Assembly (NCBI GenBank): GCA_944412495.1 | Contig: CALYBL010000023.1 | Location: 1-42,497, forward strand | Length of the DNA: 42,497 nucleotides | Direction of reading: 5' to 3' | Origin: an uncultured Clostridia bacterium | GTDB lineage: Bacteria; Bacillota; Clostridia; Oscillospirales; Acutalibacteraceae | Shown here: one piece after another, positions 7,417-16,945 of the stretch | Layout of the letters: each line of letters opens with the position of its first letter | How positions within the stretch are numbered: the first letter of the stretch is position 1 | The notes under the pieces: generated by a model | What the model was told of the DNA's origin: nothing | Database searches by the model: none | Seen by the model: the letters and a program-made list of their open reading frames with translations, nothing else | Translations under genes and position numbers: made by a program

Positions 7417-9345
7417 TCAGGAGTTTTTCTTTGTGTAGTTGAGCAGCCCGCCGGCGAGCATCATATCCTTCTGCCTGTCGGTAAGGTCGGCCGCCAAATT
7501 TATGTCCTTGCCGGTCGTCTTGTTGTGCAGAATGATAGAGCCGCTTTTGATGCCGTTTTTCACATCGCTGAGGACAAGCTCATCATTCAGCGAGATGCCG
7601 TCGTAGTCCGCTTCGTTTTCAAATGTGAGCGGGAGGATGCCGGCGTTTATGAGGTTGGCCTTGTGGATTCTCGCAAAGGATTTTACTATTACCGCCTTTA
7701 TTCCGAGATAAAGCGGGACGAGTGCTGCATGCTCTCTCGACGAGCCCTGGCCGTAGTTTGCACCGCCTATAATAAAGCCGCCGCCCGCTTCCTTGCAGCG
7801 GTCGGAGAAATCCGGGTCAACGCTGCCGAAGCAGAACTTTGAAAGATACGGTATATTTGAACGGTAGGGCAGTATCTTCGCGCCGGCCGGCATTATGTGG
7901 TCGGTAGTGATGTTGTCGCCGGTCTTGAGCACGGCACGCCCCTGAGTCATGTCGTCGAGCGGCTTGCTCTGAGGGAATGGCTTTATATTCGGCCCGCGCA
8001 GTATCTCGATCTTGTCGGCCTCGCTCTCCGGTGCCGGGGGGTCTATCATGTTGTCGTTTATGGTGAATTTGGCGGGAACGCTTATCTTGAGCTCGCCGCC
8101 GAGCGTGGTCGGGTCGGTCAGCACGCCGGCTATTGCGGAGGCTGCCGCCGTTTCCGGACTCACAAGGTAAATTCCGGCGTCCTGCGTGCCGGAGCGTCCT
8201 TCAAAATTGCGGTTGAAGGTGCGCAGCGATATGCCGCCGGAGTTGGGCGACTGTCCCATGCCTATGCAGGGACCGCAGGCGCATTCCAATATCCTTGCGC
8301 CTGAGGCGATGAGCACCGACAGCGCGCCGCAGTCAGCCAGCATGTTGAACACCTGCTTCGAGCCGGGCGCTATGCCGAGACTTACATCCGGGTGCACCGT
8401 CCTGCCCTTCAGTATCTCAGCCACCTTGAGCATGTCGGTGAGGGAGGAGTTGGTGCAGGAGCCTATCAGCACCTGGTCTATCTTTATGGGCCCTATATCG
8501 CTTACCGGCTTGACGTTGTCGGGGGAGTGGGGCATTGCCGCCGCCGGCTTTAAGGATGACAAGTCTATATCAATTATCTCATCGTAGTGTGCATCGCCGT
8601 CGGGATACAGCTCGGTAAAATCCTCCTCGCGTCCCTGCGCCTTGAGAAACTGGCGCGCAACCTCGTCAGCGGGGAAAATAGAGGTGGTAGCGCCGAGCTC
8701 GGCGCCCATGTTGGTAATAGTCGCGCGCTCCGGCACGGTCAGCGTTTTTACGCCCTCGCCCCCGTATTCGATTATCTTGCCGACGCCGCCCTTAACGCTC
8801 ATTATCCTGAGCACCTCGAGAATAACGTCCTTGGCCGAAACGTATGGGCGCAGCCTGCCGGTGAGGTTTATCCTCGTCATTTTCGGCATGTTTATATGAT
8901 ATTCGCCGCCGCCCATGGCAACGGCGACGTCCATGCCGCCGGCGCCTATCGCCAGCATGCCTATCCCGCCGCAGGTGGGAGTGTGGCTGTCCGAGCCTAT
9001 CAGCGTCTTGCCCGGCTTTGAAAAACGCTCAAGGTGAATCTGGTGGCATATGCCGTTGCCGGGACGGGAGAAATATATACCGTGCTTTTTCGCTACCGAC
9101 TGTATGAAGCGGTGGTCGTCGGCGTTTTCAAAGCCTGTCTGTAAAGTGTTGTGGTCTATGTAAGCGACCGAGCGCTCGGTCTTTACCCTCGGTATGCCCA
9201 TGGCCTCAAATTCGAGATAGGCCATGGTGCCGGTTGCGTCCTGCGTGAGGGTCTGGTCAATCTTCAGACCTATGTCCGCGCCGGGAGTCATCTCGCCGCT
9301 TACCAGATGCGACTTTATTATCTTTTCAGCAATAGTGTAGCCCAT
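7417..9345 (-). CDS. aconitate hydratase, short (Aquifex-type) form
   Basis: Converts citrate to isocitrate using a [4Fe-4S] cluster. At 642 aa it is far shorter than the 890-aa AcnA and matches the compact Aquifex-type or mitochondrial-like aconitases. It is a single chain with a LeuC-like part (1 to about 420) and a LeuD-like swivel domain (about 450-642). Cluster ligands are Cys297 (GSCTNSS), Cys357 and Cys360 (ACGPCIG). SDSHTPTCGGIG (118-129) and GSSREHAALVP in the swivel domain are substrate-site motifs. AGGAGG lies 9 bases before the ATG and a strong promoter lies upstream. The pairing with isocitrate dehydrogenase argues for aconitase rather than isopropylmalate isomerase or homoaconitase; that last step is inference from context. 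Confidence 0.93.
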   Translation of the reverse strand: MGYTIAEKIIKSHLVSGEMTPGADIGLKIDQTLTQDATGTMAYLEFEAMGIPRVKTERSVAYIDHNTLQTGFENADDHRFIQSVAKKHGIYFSRPGNGICHQIHLERFSKPGKTLIGSDSHTPTCGGIGMLAIGAGGMDVAVAMGGGEYHINMPKMTRINLTGRLRPYVSAKDVILEVLRIMSVKGGVGKIIEYGGEGVKTLTVPERATITNMGAELGATTSIFPADEVARQFLKAQGREEDFTELYPDGDAHYDEIIDIDLSSLKPAAAMPHSPDNVKPVSDIGPIKIDQVLIGSCTNSSLTDMLKVAEILKGRTVHPDVSLGIAPGSKQVFNMLADCGALSVLIASGARILECACGPCIGMGQSPNSGGISLRTFNRNFEGRSGTQDAGIYLVSPETAAASAIAGVLTDPTTLGGELKISVPAKFTINDNMIDPPAPESEADKIEILRGPNIKPFPQSKPLDDMTQGRAVLKTGDNITTDHIMPAGAKILPYRSNIPYLSKFCFGSVDPDFSDRCKEAGGGFIIGGANYGQGSSREHAALVPLYLGIKAVIVKSFARIHKANLINAGILPLTFENEADYDGISLNDELVLSDVKNGIKSGSIILHNKTTGKDINLAADLTDRQKDMMLAGGLLNYTKKNS

Positions 9346-9630
9346 GTATGATATCCTCCTGTTAATCTTATACCTTTAATTATATGCATATATTATCCTA
9401 CAAAACCTGCAGATTGTCAATAAATTAACTATTTTTATAATATGTGCACAGATATAATTCATTAAAAAGTTTATGTCTTTAACAAACATTTGAAATTTCT
9501 ATCAATTTAATCAGTTTATCATGATAAAAAGGCATTGCAGAATGCTGTGTAAGTATAAAAATTGTGTTATATTTATACTTTGCCTGCACGGAATATCTGA
9601 AATGTTTATTTATACGCATATAAAGCTGAA
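9346..9630. other. intergenic stretch between rpmB and the aconitase gene
   Basis: A+T-rich DNA containing the aconitase promoter (9392-9420) at one end and the rpmB terminator at the other. I see no gene between them. Confidence 0.5.
9392..9420 (-). promoter_or_regulatory. sigma-A promoter of the aconitase gene
   Basis: On the minus strand TTGACA (9420-9415), a 17-base spacer and GATAAT (9397-9392), about 47 bases upstream of the start codon. Confidence 0.85.
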
Positions 9631-9660
9631 AAACAAAAAAGCCGTGCTTTATGCACGGCT
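9631..9660 (-). terminator. rpmB: terminator of rpmB
   Basis: AGCCGTGC and GCACGGCT arms (9653-9660 with 9640-9647) with a 5-base loop run, on the minus strand, into TTTTTTGTTTTT, 20 bases after the rpmB stop codon. Confidence 0.9.
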
Positions 9661-9679
9661 AATTGTATAAACCCTTTTG

Positions 9680-9868
9680 TTATGCGCTTCTTGTAACCTT
9701 GCCGGAACGTAAGCAGCGGGTGCAGGCGTAAATGTGGCACGGAGTGCCGTTGACTACCGCCTTGACACGCTTGATATTGGGCCTCCACATCTTGTTTGCA
9801 CGCCTGTGAGAGTGAGAAACCTTTATACCGAACGAAGGGGCTTTACCGCAGATATCGCATTTTGCCAT
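9680..9868 (-). CDS. rpmB: 50S ribosomal protein L28, zinc-binding form
   Basis: A small basic protein of the large ribosomal subunit, 62 aa, a usual length for Firmicutes. The N-terminus MAKCDICGKAPSFGIKVSHS is diagnostic of L28. Cys4, Cys7, Cys49 and Cys52 form two CxxC pairs, so this is the zinc-binding (C+) variant. AAAGGAGG lies 9 bases before the ATG. It is a monocistronic unit with its own promoter and terminator, divergent from rpmE, which lies about 350 bases away. Confidence 0.98.
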   Translation of the reverse strand: MAKCDICGKAPSFGIKVSHSHRRANKMWRPNIKRVKAVVNGTPCHIYACTRCLRSGKVTRSA

Positions 9869-9917
9869 TTGTCTGCACCTCCTTTAAATAACAAACCAAA
9901 CTTAAATAGCAAATAAT

Positions 9918-9946
9918 ATAATAACAGATTGACTCTGACAATGCAA
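9918..9946 (-). promoter_or_regulatory. rpmB: sigma-A promoter of rpmB
   Basis: On the minus strand TTGCAT (9946-9941), a 17-base spacer and TATTAT (9923-9918), 50 bases upstream of the start codon. Confidence 0.75.
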
Positions 9947-10144
9947 GTGTTTTTTTGTAATTTGCCAAAATACCCGAATTTTATGGAAGCTTGCCTCCTT
10001 ATATAACGTCGGACCGACACATTTGCTGGCTTTGCCGCTTTTTGCCCTGTTTGCGGCATGATAAAATCGACATGAGAAATAATCCGTTTAAAGGGCAAAA
10101 CACATATAAATTTTATTGCGGCGCGGAATATGGCAAAATAAAGC

Positions 10145-10173
10145 TTGATTTTTTGGCGGCGTTGTGGTAATAT
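10145..10173 (+). promoter_or_regulatory. rpmE: sigma-A promoter of rpmE
   Basis: TTGATT (10145-10150), a 17-base spacer and TAATAT (10168-10173), 41 bases upstream of the chosen rpmE start. Confidence 0.75.
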
Positions 10174-10214
10174 CATACTACTGTGAACAGGTTTACGTGA
10201 AAGAGGTGACCAAG

Positions 10215-10424
10215 ATGAAGGAAGGCATACATCCTAAATACGGTACGGCGAAGGTTAGATGCGCCTGCGGCAATGAGTTTGAAGTCGGCTCTACCAAGGA
10301 AGAGATAAGGGTTGATATTTGCTCTAAGTGCCACCCGTTTTTCACAGGTAAGCAAAAGCTGGTAGACACCGGCGGACGTGTCGACCGCTTTAAGAAGCGC
10401 TTCGGCATGGAGGAAAGCAAGTAA
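10215..10424 (+). CDS. rpmE: 50S ribosomal protein L31, zinc-binding form
   Basis: A large-subunit ribosomal protein, 69 aa. [10 protein letters not shown] at the N-terminus and the four zinc ligands Cys16, Cys18, Cys36 and Cys39 (CACG and CSKC) mark it as the zinc-carrying A-type L31, the form that the zinc-free paralogue replaces under zinc limitation in many bacteria. I placed the start at 10215 because AGAGGTG lies 6 bases upstream; the frame is open 17 codons further but that would overlap the promoter. It has its own promoter and terminator. Confidence 0.97.
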   Translation: MKEGIHPKYGTAKVRCACGNEFEVGSTKEEIRVDICSKCHPFFTGKQKLVDTGGRVDRFKKRFGMEESK

Positions 10425-10461
10425 AGCCTCGCAGCTTTTCAGCTTAATATTTATCAACTGC

Positions 10462-10500
10462 CCGTGACTGTCTTTATCGACAGTCGCGGTTTTGTTGTTG
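10462..10500 (+). terminator. rpmE: terminator of rpmE
   Basis: An 11-bp stem with one G-U pair (10462-10472 with 10479-10489) and a 6-base loop, followed by TTTTGTTGTTG, 37 bases after the stop codon. Confidence 0.88.
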
Positions 10501-10514
10501 TAAAAAATTAGACG

Positions 10515-10543
10515 TTAACAAAAGCTTGACTTTATGGTATAAT
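10515..10543 (+). promoter_or_regulatory. sigma-A promoter of the YigZ-family gene
   Basis: TTAACA (10515-10520), a 17-base spacer and a perfect TATAAT (10538-10543). It would give an untranslated leader of about 165 bases, rich in short complementary segments, for which I recognise no family. Confidence 0.75.
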
Positions 10544-10716
10544 ATCGAATATAAGGGAAAATTTGCGTTTTTTATGCTTTGCGCTCAAAAAACGCATTGC
10601 TTTGTATGCAAAGCCTGAAGCTAAAAACGCCGCCGTGTGCTGAGAACTAAACATTTTTATATAATGGCATGAGCATGCGGGCGGCGGATTAATGTTTTCC
10701 TGAATGGAGAGAGCCG

Positions 10717-11349
10717 ATGACAGTAACCGAGTATAGAACGCCTGCCGGGCCCGTGACAGCGGAGCTTACGGAGAAGAGGTCGAGATTCATCGCCAGCATG
10801 ACGCCCGTGGCGGACGCAGCGGCGGCGTCCGAATTCATAGCTTCAGTCAAGTCGGAGCACAGGGACGCGCGGCATAACGTCTACGCCTATGCTTTAAAGG
10901 ACGGCCGGACTATCCGCTATTCCGACGACGGCGAGCCGCAGGGCACGGCCGGGCAGCCGATACTCAAGGTGATAAGCTCGTTTGACGTTTGTGACTGCGC
11001 TATAGTCGTGACGCGCTACTTCGGCGGAATACTGCTCGGCACCGGCGGCCTTCAGCGGGCATATTCGGCGGCGGCCAGGCTGAGCCTTGAGAGAGCGGAG
11101 ATTGTGCATATGAAGCTGCACCGCCGTGCCGTCATAAGCTGCGGCTACGAGCTGTACGGGAGCATAGCGTCGCTGATTGGCGGCTGCGGCGGCATAATAA
11201 ACGACAGCGTTTTTGCCGAAAGCGTGCAAATAGACGTCAGCATACCGCACGATTTGGCGGAGCATTTTGCAAAACAGGTATATTCTGCTACCTCCGGCGG
11301 CATAATGCCGGAATATGCCGGGGAGGTATACTGCAGGGTATCTGTCTGA
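10717..11349 (+). CDS. YigZ/IMPACT family protein
   Basis: A 210-aa member of the YigZ (UPF0029, IMPACT N-terminal domain) family. The conserved core is easy to see: KKS-like EKRSRFIASM (19-28), HRDARHNVYAY (47-57), FSDDGEP-like YSDDGEPQGTAGQP (68-81), and VVTRYFGGILLGTGGLQRAY (97-116). The C-terminal part (about 140-210) is the ferredoxin-like domain typical of bacterial members. Eukaryotic IMPACT regulates Gcn2; the bacterial role is not well settled, with ribosome or nucleic-acid binding proposed. TGGAGAGA precedes the ATG. The gene has its own promoter. A decayed partial copy of its 3' end lies 0.8 kb downstream (12079-12261). Confidence 0.92.
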   Translation: MTVTEYRTPAGPVTAELTEKRSRFIASMTPVADAAAASEFIASVKSEHRDARHNVYAYALKDGRTIRYSDDGEPQGTAGQPILKVISSFDVCDCAIVVTRYFGGILLGTGGLQRAYSAAARLSLERAEIVHMKLHRRAVISCGYELYGSIASLIGGCGGIINDSVFAESVQIDVSIPHDLAEHFAKQVYSATSGGIMPEYAGEVYCRVSV

Positions 11350-12078
11350 CTTGGTGCGAGGCTAATTTGCGTGGGATTGTATGGCTACGTGAAGGCGGCC
11401 GTCATGTGACGCTCCTAATGTACGTGATACTGAGAATCGGTGCCCGGCGCAGAGAAATGTTAGACGTGTCATGCTGTTATACGACTTCTGTGCCAATATA
11501 TAAGACAATTCTACGCACTTTTTCCGGCAGCGGGCCGTTGCTGATTATATAAAAACAAATTATTTGCTGAGGCATATGTATTTAAATATTTGGAGCTGGC
11601 AGGCATCTGCCGCAGAGAGAAAATCCAATGAAAATTTACTTATACATACTGATTGCGATAAGCCGGAATATTCCGAACGGCGTCAGGCGCATATGCCTGC
11701 GGCCGACAGGGAGAATTTGCATCAAAGACGGCAGAGCGGCGTTGGCATATGTTTTATAACCCGTGAATTTGTGTGCCTTTACGTGAGGCAGTCAATTCTT
11801 TATAGGGTGAGCTTTATGGCGGCTGGTGCAAAGGCGGGTGACAAAAAAGGCTTCGGCGGGCTTTTCTAAAGGCCGGAGTTCGTTTTACAGCCTCATCAGA
11901 TTCCGGTACCGAAAGATGACGATTCTGACTTGCCTGAAAAATCCCGGCTTTGGAAAGCCAGAAGGGCACGAAAATCAGGTGCTGTATATGTAGTCCGATT
12001 ACAGAAGGTGACGTGTCATGGATCGGCGATTTTTGCGCCATAACGCCGGCGGCAATGTGCCAAAGGCTTCGTCGCTGA
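11350..12078. other. long non-coding stretch after the YigZ-family gene
   Basis: No open frame here has a binding site or family resemblance. With the yigZ remnant directly after it, this looks like decayed DNA rather than an undetected gene, but I cannot identify what stood here apart from the remnant. Confidence 0.4.
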
Positions 12079-12261
12079 GCAGGCCGCGGGGAGCGGCTGC
12101 TGCCACTTGAAATTTCCTTGGGTATGGGCACGGACGACTGCGTCGGAATAGTAAACGACAACGTTTTTGCCGAGGACGTGAAAATAGACGTCAGCATACC
12201 GCGCGATTTGGCAGCGCCTTTTGCGCATCTTAGCCGGTGCCCGGAATTGATATCTGCTTAG
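12079..12261 (+). pseudogene. decayed partial duplicate of the YigZ-family gene
   Basis: Translating from 12124 gives CVGIVNDNVFAEDVKIDVSI then PRDLAAPFA, ending at a TAG at 12259. This matches residues of the intact gene upstream (CGGIINDSVFAESVQIDVSI then PHDLAEHFA, encoded at about 11186-11275), and the nucleotide sequences match as well, with a shared block GACGTCAGCATACCGC. The 5' side is open back to a TGA at 12076 but does not match the parent convincingly, and the last 25 codons of the parent are lost. There is no start codon with a binding site. It is clearly a remnant of an ancient tandem duplication. Confidence 0.85.
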
Positions 12262-12375
12262 CGGAAGTTTTACCGCAAAAGGACGTCCGATTTCCCGTTT
12301 ATATGTTTTTTGCTTTAAAAAGAGGTATTTTCGATTTTTTTTCGTATAAATAAAATTAGAAAGAGGTGAATTGCG
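12262..12375 (+). promoter_or_regulatory. dgt: upstream region of dgt
   Basis: An A+T-rich region with TATAAA at about 12345, close to the AGAGGTG binding site of dgt. No good -35 sits 17 bases before it, so the dgt promoter is not firmly placed. Confidence 0.3.
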
Positions 12376-13383
12376 ATGGAAAACTGCATAAGACGGCGCA
12401 CGGAGGAAATTGAAAGGAGCTTTCTGTCTCAATTCGCTTCGCTGAGCGCCGGGAGCCGCGGCCGGGTACGCCCGGAGAAGCCGTGCGACATACGCACGGA
12501 TTATCAGCGTGACAGGGACAGGATACTGCACTGCAATTCCTTCAGGCGGCTAAAGCATAAAACGCAGGTGTTTTTGGCGCCGGAGGGTGACCATTACCGC
12601 ACCCGCCTGACACATACGCTCGAGGTGTCGCAGATTGCCCGCACAATTTCCCGTGCGCTCCGGCTGAATGAGGATCTGACGGAGGCGATAGCGCTCGGAC
12701 ACGACCTTGGCCATACTCCGTTCGGCCACGCCGGTGAGCGGGCACTCAACCGCTGCTGTGAGGGCGGCTTCCGCCATTTTGAGCAGAGCGTAAGAGTGGT
12801 GGAGCTGCTGGAAAAGGGCGGCCGCGGACTTAATCTCACACGAGAGGTCGTAAACGGCATCGCCTGCCATACGCGCGGCGAGGAGGCCTTTACACTTGAG
12901 GGCCGGATAGTGCGGGTAGCCGACAAGATAGCTTACATGAATCATGATATCGACGACGCCGTCCGCGCGGGTGTTATAAAAGAGGACGATATTCCACAGG
13001 ATGTGTCGGACGTGCTCGGATATACGAAAAGCCAGCGCATAACCTCCCTCATAAACAGCGTTATAGCAGGCAGCGAAGGCAAAAATCAGATTTCTCTCAG
13101 CGGAGAGGCGGAGGGCGCCTTTTACCGGCTTAACAAATTTTTATTTGACAATGTCTATCTCAACTCCAGGGCCAAAAGCGAAGAGGGCAAGGCAGAGGAT
13201 CTGGTGAGCAGGCTTTTTGAATATTATGTAAACCACAATGATAAATTTACCGGAGAGTATAAGAAAATATGTGAGCGGGAGGGGGCGCAGCGCGCCGCCT
13301 GTGATTACATAGCCGGCATGACAGACCGTTTTGCGATGCACGTTTACAGTGAGCTGTTCATACCCAAATCGTGGCAGTATTAG
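12376..13383 (+). CDS. dgt: deoxyguanosinetriphosphate triphosphohydrolase-like protein
   Basis: An HD-domain enzyme that removes triphosphate from dNTPs, giving deoxynucleoside and tripolyphosphate. The 335-aa length fits the short Firmicutes type. Metal ligands are visible as His80 (RLTHTLEV), His109-Asp110 (LGHDLGHTPFGHAGE) and Asp183 (VRVADKIAYMNHD). The family motif RDRDRILHCNSFRRLKHKTQ (45-64) is intact. AGAGGTG lies 7 bases before the ATG. It precedes dnaG and rpoD, as in many Clostridia, linking dNTP control to the replication priming operon, though a 438-base repeat-bearing gap separates it from dnaG here. Confidence 0.95.
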   Translation: MENCIRRRTEEIERSFLSQFASLSAGSRGRVRPEKPCDIRTDYQRDRDRILHCNSFRRLKHKTQVFLAPEGDHYRTRLTHTLEVSQIARTISRALRLNEDLTEAIALGHDLGHTPFGHAGERALNRCCEGGFRHFEQSVRVVELLEKGGRGLNLTREVVNGIACHTRGEEAFTLEGRIVRVADKIAYMNHDIDDAVRAGVIKEDDIPQDVSDVLGYTKSQRITSLINSVIAGSEGKNQISLSGEAEGAFYRLNKFLFDNVYLNSRAKSEEGKAEDLVSRLFEYYVNHNDKFTGEYKKICEREGAQRAACDYIAGMTDRFAMHVYSELFIPKSWQY

Positions 13384-13450
13384 CCGGGAGCACTGCTCGC
13401 AGGCGCTTTGGCGGGACTGTACGGGAATATATCGGACAAGCCTGCCGCAT

Positions 13451-13591
13451 GGCTTTAACAATTAGGCGCATTGTCCGATGCGATATTTTATTGCTTTGTG
13501 CAGAGCTAAGGGGATTTCATAATTTGACGCGTATTTCTTTGAACGTATAACCGCAGCTGCCAAAACCACGGCCGGGTTTGTGACGGAGCAC
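13451..13591. repeat. direct repeat A, about 141 bases
   Basis: First copy of an imperfect tandem repeat between dgt and dnaG. It begins GGCTTTAACAATTA and shares with copy B the blocks TTTTATTGCTTTGT and CGCGTAT. It holds no credible frame. Confidence 0.8.
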
Positions 13592-13735
13592 GGCTTTAAC
13601 AATTACGGCACATCGTACGTTTCAGCCTTTTATTGCTTTGTTCTGCGCCGATAGGGATCCGCACGATTTGGCGCGTATCTTTTCTGCTGAACCGCCGCGG
13701 GTCTTGGTAAAAACGGACGGGCATAGGACGAGATA
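13592..13735. repeat. direct repeat B, about 144 bases
   Basis: Second copy, directly abutting copy A. It starts with the same 14 bases exactly 141 bases later and stays alignable, with small indels, to its end. A GGCTT at 13737 may be the start of a lost third copy. A 7-bp hairpin with GCAGGAC arms (13742-13779) follows before the dnaG binding site. Confidence 0.8.
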
Positions 13736-13827
13736 CGGCTTGCAGGACGGTTAATAATACAGCAGGGCTTATGTCCTGCGGATAAGGTTTTTGAGCTTAT
13801 ATTTTAGAGAAAAGAGGTGATATGCCG

Positions 13828-15597
13828 ATGCCTTTGCCGCAAGAATTTTTGCAGGAGCTGAAATTCAGGAACAGCATAGAGGAGGTAGTCTCTTCCTATG
13901 TGAATTTAAAACGCAGGGGGTCAAATTTTGTCGGGCTTTGCCCTTTCCACAACGAAAAGACGCCCTCGTTTACGCTGTATCCCGACAGCGGGTCGTATTA
14001 CTGCTTCGGCTGCGGCGCCGGCGGCGACGTTATCACCTTTGTAATGCAGATAGAAAGCCTCGATTATATGGAGGCGGTTCGTTTTCTGGCGGCGCGGGCC
14101 GGCATGAGCATGCCGGAGAGCACGAACGAGGACGCAGCCGAGGTGCGCCGCAAGGCGAGGATATTGGAGCTAAACAGGGAGGCGGCGAGATATTATCACT
14201 CCTGCCTGCTGACAAAGGAGGCATCGGCGCATCTGGGCTATCTCAAGCAGCGGGGGCTGACGGCGTCGACTATAAAGCGATTCGGCCTCGGCGCAGCACT
14301 GAAGAGCTACGACGGTCTGCTCAGGCATTTGCAGTCGCTCGGCTACTCTGCACAGGAGGCGGAGTTGGCGAATTTAGCGGTAAGAGGCCGCAGCGGATAC
14401 AGAGACAGGTTTTTTGACAGGGTAATGTTTCCGATAATCGACCTCAGAGGCAACGTCATAGCCTTCGGCGGCCGGCTGCTGCCGGGGTCCGAGGGGACGG
14501 CAAAATACCTAAACACCTCAGACACGCCGGTGTTTAAGAAGAGCAGGAATCTATATTCGCTGAATATTGCCAAAAATTCAAAGGCTGACTATTTTATTTT
14601 GGCAGAAGGGTATATGGACGTTATTGCCCTTCATCAGGCGGGCTTTGACAGCGCTGTTGCGGCGCTTGGCACTGCCTTTACGCAGGAGCAGGCCAAGCTT
14701 ATCTCCAGGTATAAAAGCTCGGTAGTGCTCTCGCTTGATTCGGATGAGGCTGGACAGAAGGCGGCCAGCCGGGCAATAGGCATTCTTAACGATGCTGGGA
14801 TAGAGGTAAAGGTGCTTAAAATACCCGATGCCAAGGACCCGGATGAGTTTATAAAAAAATACGGCGCAGAGCGCTTTAAAGGACTTATTGAGGGTGCCGC
14901 AAACGACACTGAATTCTTTTTGCTCAAGGCGCGGGACAAGCACGACATAACCGCGACCGACGGACGCCTCGCCTTTCTCAACGATGCGGTGTCGGTGCTG
15001 GCGGAGGTTAAAAATCCTCTCGAGAGGGATATATATGCCGGCAAGCTTGCTGACGAGTTTGAGGTGTCAAAGTCAACGCTCATTTCGCAGATAAAAAATG
15101 CCGCCTCCAAAAATGAGCGGACGCAGCGTAAAAAGGCCGAGGCAAGGATAATAAATCCGTCGTACAGGCGCGACGATGTCAATCCCGAAAGGGCGCAGTA
15201 TCCGCGCGCCGCGCATGCCGAGGAAAGGCTGATAAAGATACTTATAATGCATCCTGACCTGTTTGACAAAATAACCTCGAGCATTTCCGCCGACGATTTT
15301 GTGACTGAATTTAACGGTGAGGTGTTCAAGTCGGTCTGCAGTGTGCTGACAGAGCATAATACCTTCGACATATCCTATATAAGCGCGGATTACACCCCGG
15401 CGCAGATGGGCAGAATAGTGGAAATAATGAATACAGGCGTAAATTCCGCGGACGCAGCGGCGGAATGCGCCGATTTGATAAAGGTAATAAGGGCCGAAAA
15501 AGAGAAGAAGGAAAGGGGAGATCCTTCGGGTTGGTCTGACAGCGATATAATAAACGTATTTAATGAGCTGCGCGAAAACAAAGGGGGAAATAAATAA
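13828..15597 (+). CDS. dnaG: DNA primase
   Basis: Makes RNA primers for replication with the DnaB helicase. The N-terminal CHC2 zinc ribbon has Cys38, His41, Cys59 and Cys62 ([11 protein letters not shown] and CFGCGAGGD). The TOPRIM catalytic core shows ILAEGYMDV with Glu260 and SLDSDEAGQ with Asp304 and Asp306. The C-terminal helicase-binding part (about 460-589) is divergent. Two ATGs compete, at 13822 and 13828; the second has the better distance from AAGAGGTGA and gives 589 aa. The stop codon TAA overlaps the ATG of rpoD by one base (TAATG), so the two are translationally coupled, as in the classic macromolecular synthesis operon. Confidence 0.97.
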   Translation: MPLPQEFLQELKFRNSIEEVVSSYVNLKRRGSNFVGLCPFHNEKTPSFTLYPDSGSYYCFGCGAGGDVITFVMQIESLDYMEAVRFLAARAGMSMPESTNEDAAEVRRKARILELNREAARYYHSCLLTKEASAHLGYLKQRGLTASTIKRFGLGAALKSYDGLLRHLQSLGYSAQEAELANLAVRGRSGYRDRFFDRVMFPIIDLRGNVIAFGGRLLPGSEGTAKYLNTSDTPVFKKSRNLYSLNIAKNSKADYFILAEGYMDVIALHQAGFDSAVAALGTAFTQEQAKLISRYKSSVVLSLDSDEAGQKAASRAIGILNDAGIEVKVLKIPDAKDPDEFIKKYGAERFKGLIEGAANDTEFFLLKARDKHDITATDGRLAFLNDAVSVLAEVKNPLERDIYAGKLADEFEVSKSTLISQIKNAASKNERTQRKKAEARIINPSYRRDDVNPERAQYPRAAHAEERLIKILIMHPDLFDKITSSISADDFVTEFNGEVFKSVCSVLTEHNTFDISYISADYTPAQMGRIVEIMNTGVNSADAAAECADLIKVIRAEKEKKERGDPSGWSDSDIINVFNELRENKGGNK

Positions 15598-16673
15598 TGG
15601 AAAACGAGAAGAATACCGAAATGCTTGAAGAAAGCAGGGAGGAAATTAAAGCAGAGGACGCAAAAAAGGATGAGTCTGCTGCGGAAGATGAGCCGTATGA
15701 GCTGCATGAGGATATTGAGGATGCAGATGACGAGCCCTCTGAGGCGGATTTTATGGACCTTGACTCTATTGAGCCTACACACGATGAGCTCGTAATAGAA
15801 GAGCAGGAGGCGGAGGAATACGACGGAGATGTAACCAATGTCGACGGAGTAAACCTTGACGACCCGGTTAAGCTTTATCTAAAAGAAATAGGCCGTGTGC
15901 CGCTGCTTTCCTCCGATGAGGAGATTGATTTGGCAATAAGGATAGTAAACGGCGACAAGGAGGCCAAAAAGCGTCTCACCGAAGCGAATCTGAGGCTTGT
16001 CGTAAGCATTGCAAAAAGATATGTAGGACGCGGCATGCACTTTTTGGACCTTATACAGGAGGGAAATGTCGGGCTTATAAAGGCTGTGGAGAAGTTTGAT
16101 TATACAAAGGGCTTTAAATTTTCGACCTACGCTACTTGGTGGATACGTCAGGCGATAACCCGTGCAATAGCCGACCAAGCACGCACAATAAGGATACCGG
16201 TGCACATGGTCGAAACGATAAACAGGCTTAAAAAGGTACAGAGTCAGCTGCTGCATGAAAACGGCTACGACCCGTCGGAGGAGCAGATAGCCGAAGTCAT
16301 GAACCTGCCTGTGGAGCGCGTCCGCGAGATAATGCGGGTAGCGCAGGAGCCGGTGTCAATGGAGACGCCTATCGGCCCGGAGGAGGACAGCCGGCTCATG
16401 GACTTCATAAAGGACGAGGAGGCCATGGCCCCAGACGAGGCGGCGCTTAAGGCTATAACAAACGAGGATATAGACAGCGTTCTTAAAACGCTCACCCCGC
16501 GTGAGGAGGCAGTTATACGTCTGCGCTTCGGCCTGGAGGACGGCAGGTGTCATACTCTTGAAGAGGTCGGCATGGAATTTCACGTTACGCGCGAACGCAT
16601 ACGACAGATAGAGGCGAAGGCCCTCAGAAAGCTGCGTCATCCGGTGCGCAGCAACAAATTTAAGGATAAGTAA
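15597..16673 (+). CDS. rpoD: RNA polymerase primary sigma factor
   Basis: The housekeeping sigma factor, 358 aa. A very acidic N-terminal segment (1-85, rich in Glu and Asp) replaces a typical region 1.1. Region 1.2 starts near [17 protein letters not shown]. Regions 2.1-2.4 include [35 protein letters not shown] and the -10-reading [15 protein letters not shown]. Region 3 follows, and region 4.2 ([20 protein letters not shown]) reads the -35. GGGGGA precedes the ATG, which overlaps the dnaG stop codon. The many TTGACA/TATAAT promoters in this window are consistent with this factor. Confidence 0.97.
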   Translation: MENEKNTEMLEESREEIKAEDAKKDESAAEDEPYELHEDIEDADDEPSEADFMDLDSIEPTHDELVIEEQEAEEYDGDVTNVDGVNLDDPVKLYLKEIGRVPLLSSDEEIDLAIRIVNGDKEAKKRLTEANLRLVVSIAKRYVGRGMHFLDLIQEGNVGLIKAVEKFDYTKGFKFSTYATWWIRQAITRAIADQARTIRIPVHMVETINRLKKVQSQLLHENGYDPSEEQIAEVMNLPVERVREIMRVAQEPVSMETPIGPEEDSRLMDFIKDEEAMAPDEAALKAITNEDIDSVLKTLTPREEAVIRLRFGLEDGRCHTLEEVGMEFHVTRERIRQIEAKALRKLRHPVRSNKFKDK

Positions 16674-16945
16674 TTTTTTATATTTTAAGCAATTCTTTCC
16701 ATTACATATAAATACCTTTTAAGGCGTATATTAAAATTACAGGCTACATTATATTTTTATACAATGCCAGCGCTGACTTGACCGGTCTTAAGCGGATAAA
16801 GCCGGGAAGATCTGAGGCCAAGGCCGGGACAGGCTTCTTGCATGACGCATATAATCTATGTGGGCTTACTGCAAATCAGCTCGTGAGAGCGGTGCGGTTT
16901 CGAAAATATATCGGGACTTTTATCAGCGCAGCGCCGGAGGGGAAA
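16674..16945 (+). other. gap between the two sigma factor genes
   Basis: The first 100 bases are A+T-rich. An open frame reaches back from the second sigma gene to 16778 but has no binding site and its translation does not look like sigma sequence. I see no clear terminator after rpoD and no convincing promoter, so read-through is possible. Confidence 0.4.

Noticed and set aside
8587-9021. Plus-strand frame of 144 codons
   Set aside because: It is antisense to the conserved coding sequence of aconitase; codon pattern belongs to the other strand.
11564-11869. Plus-strand frame of 101 codons after the YigZ-family gene
   Set aside because: No binding site, no recognisable motif, and it lies in a region that shows gene decay.
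14634-15371. Minus-strand frame of 245 codons
   Set aside because: Antisense to dnaG; Ser/Leu-rich translation typical of shadow frames.
16778-16945. Upstream extension of the second sigma factor by 56 codons
   Set aside because: No binding site at the far start, translation unlike sigma N-termini, while GGAGGGG directly precedes the ATG at 16946.
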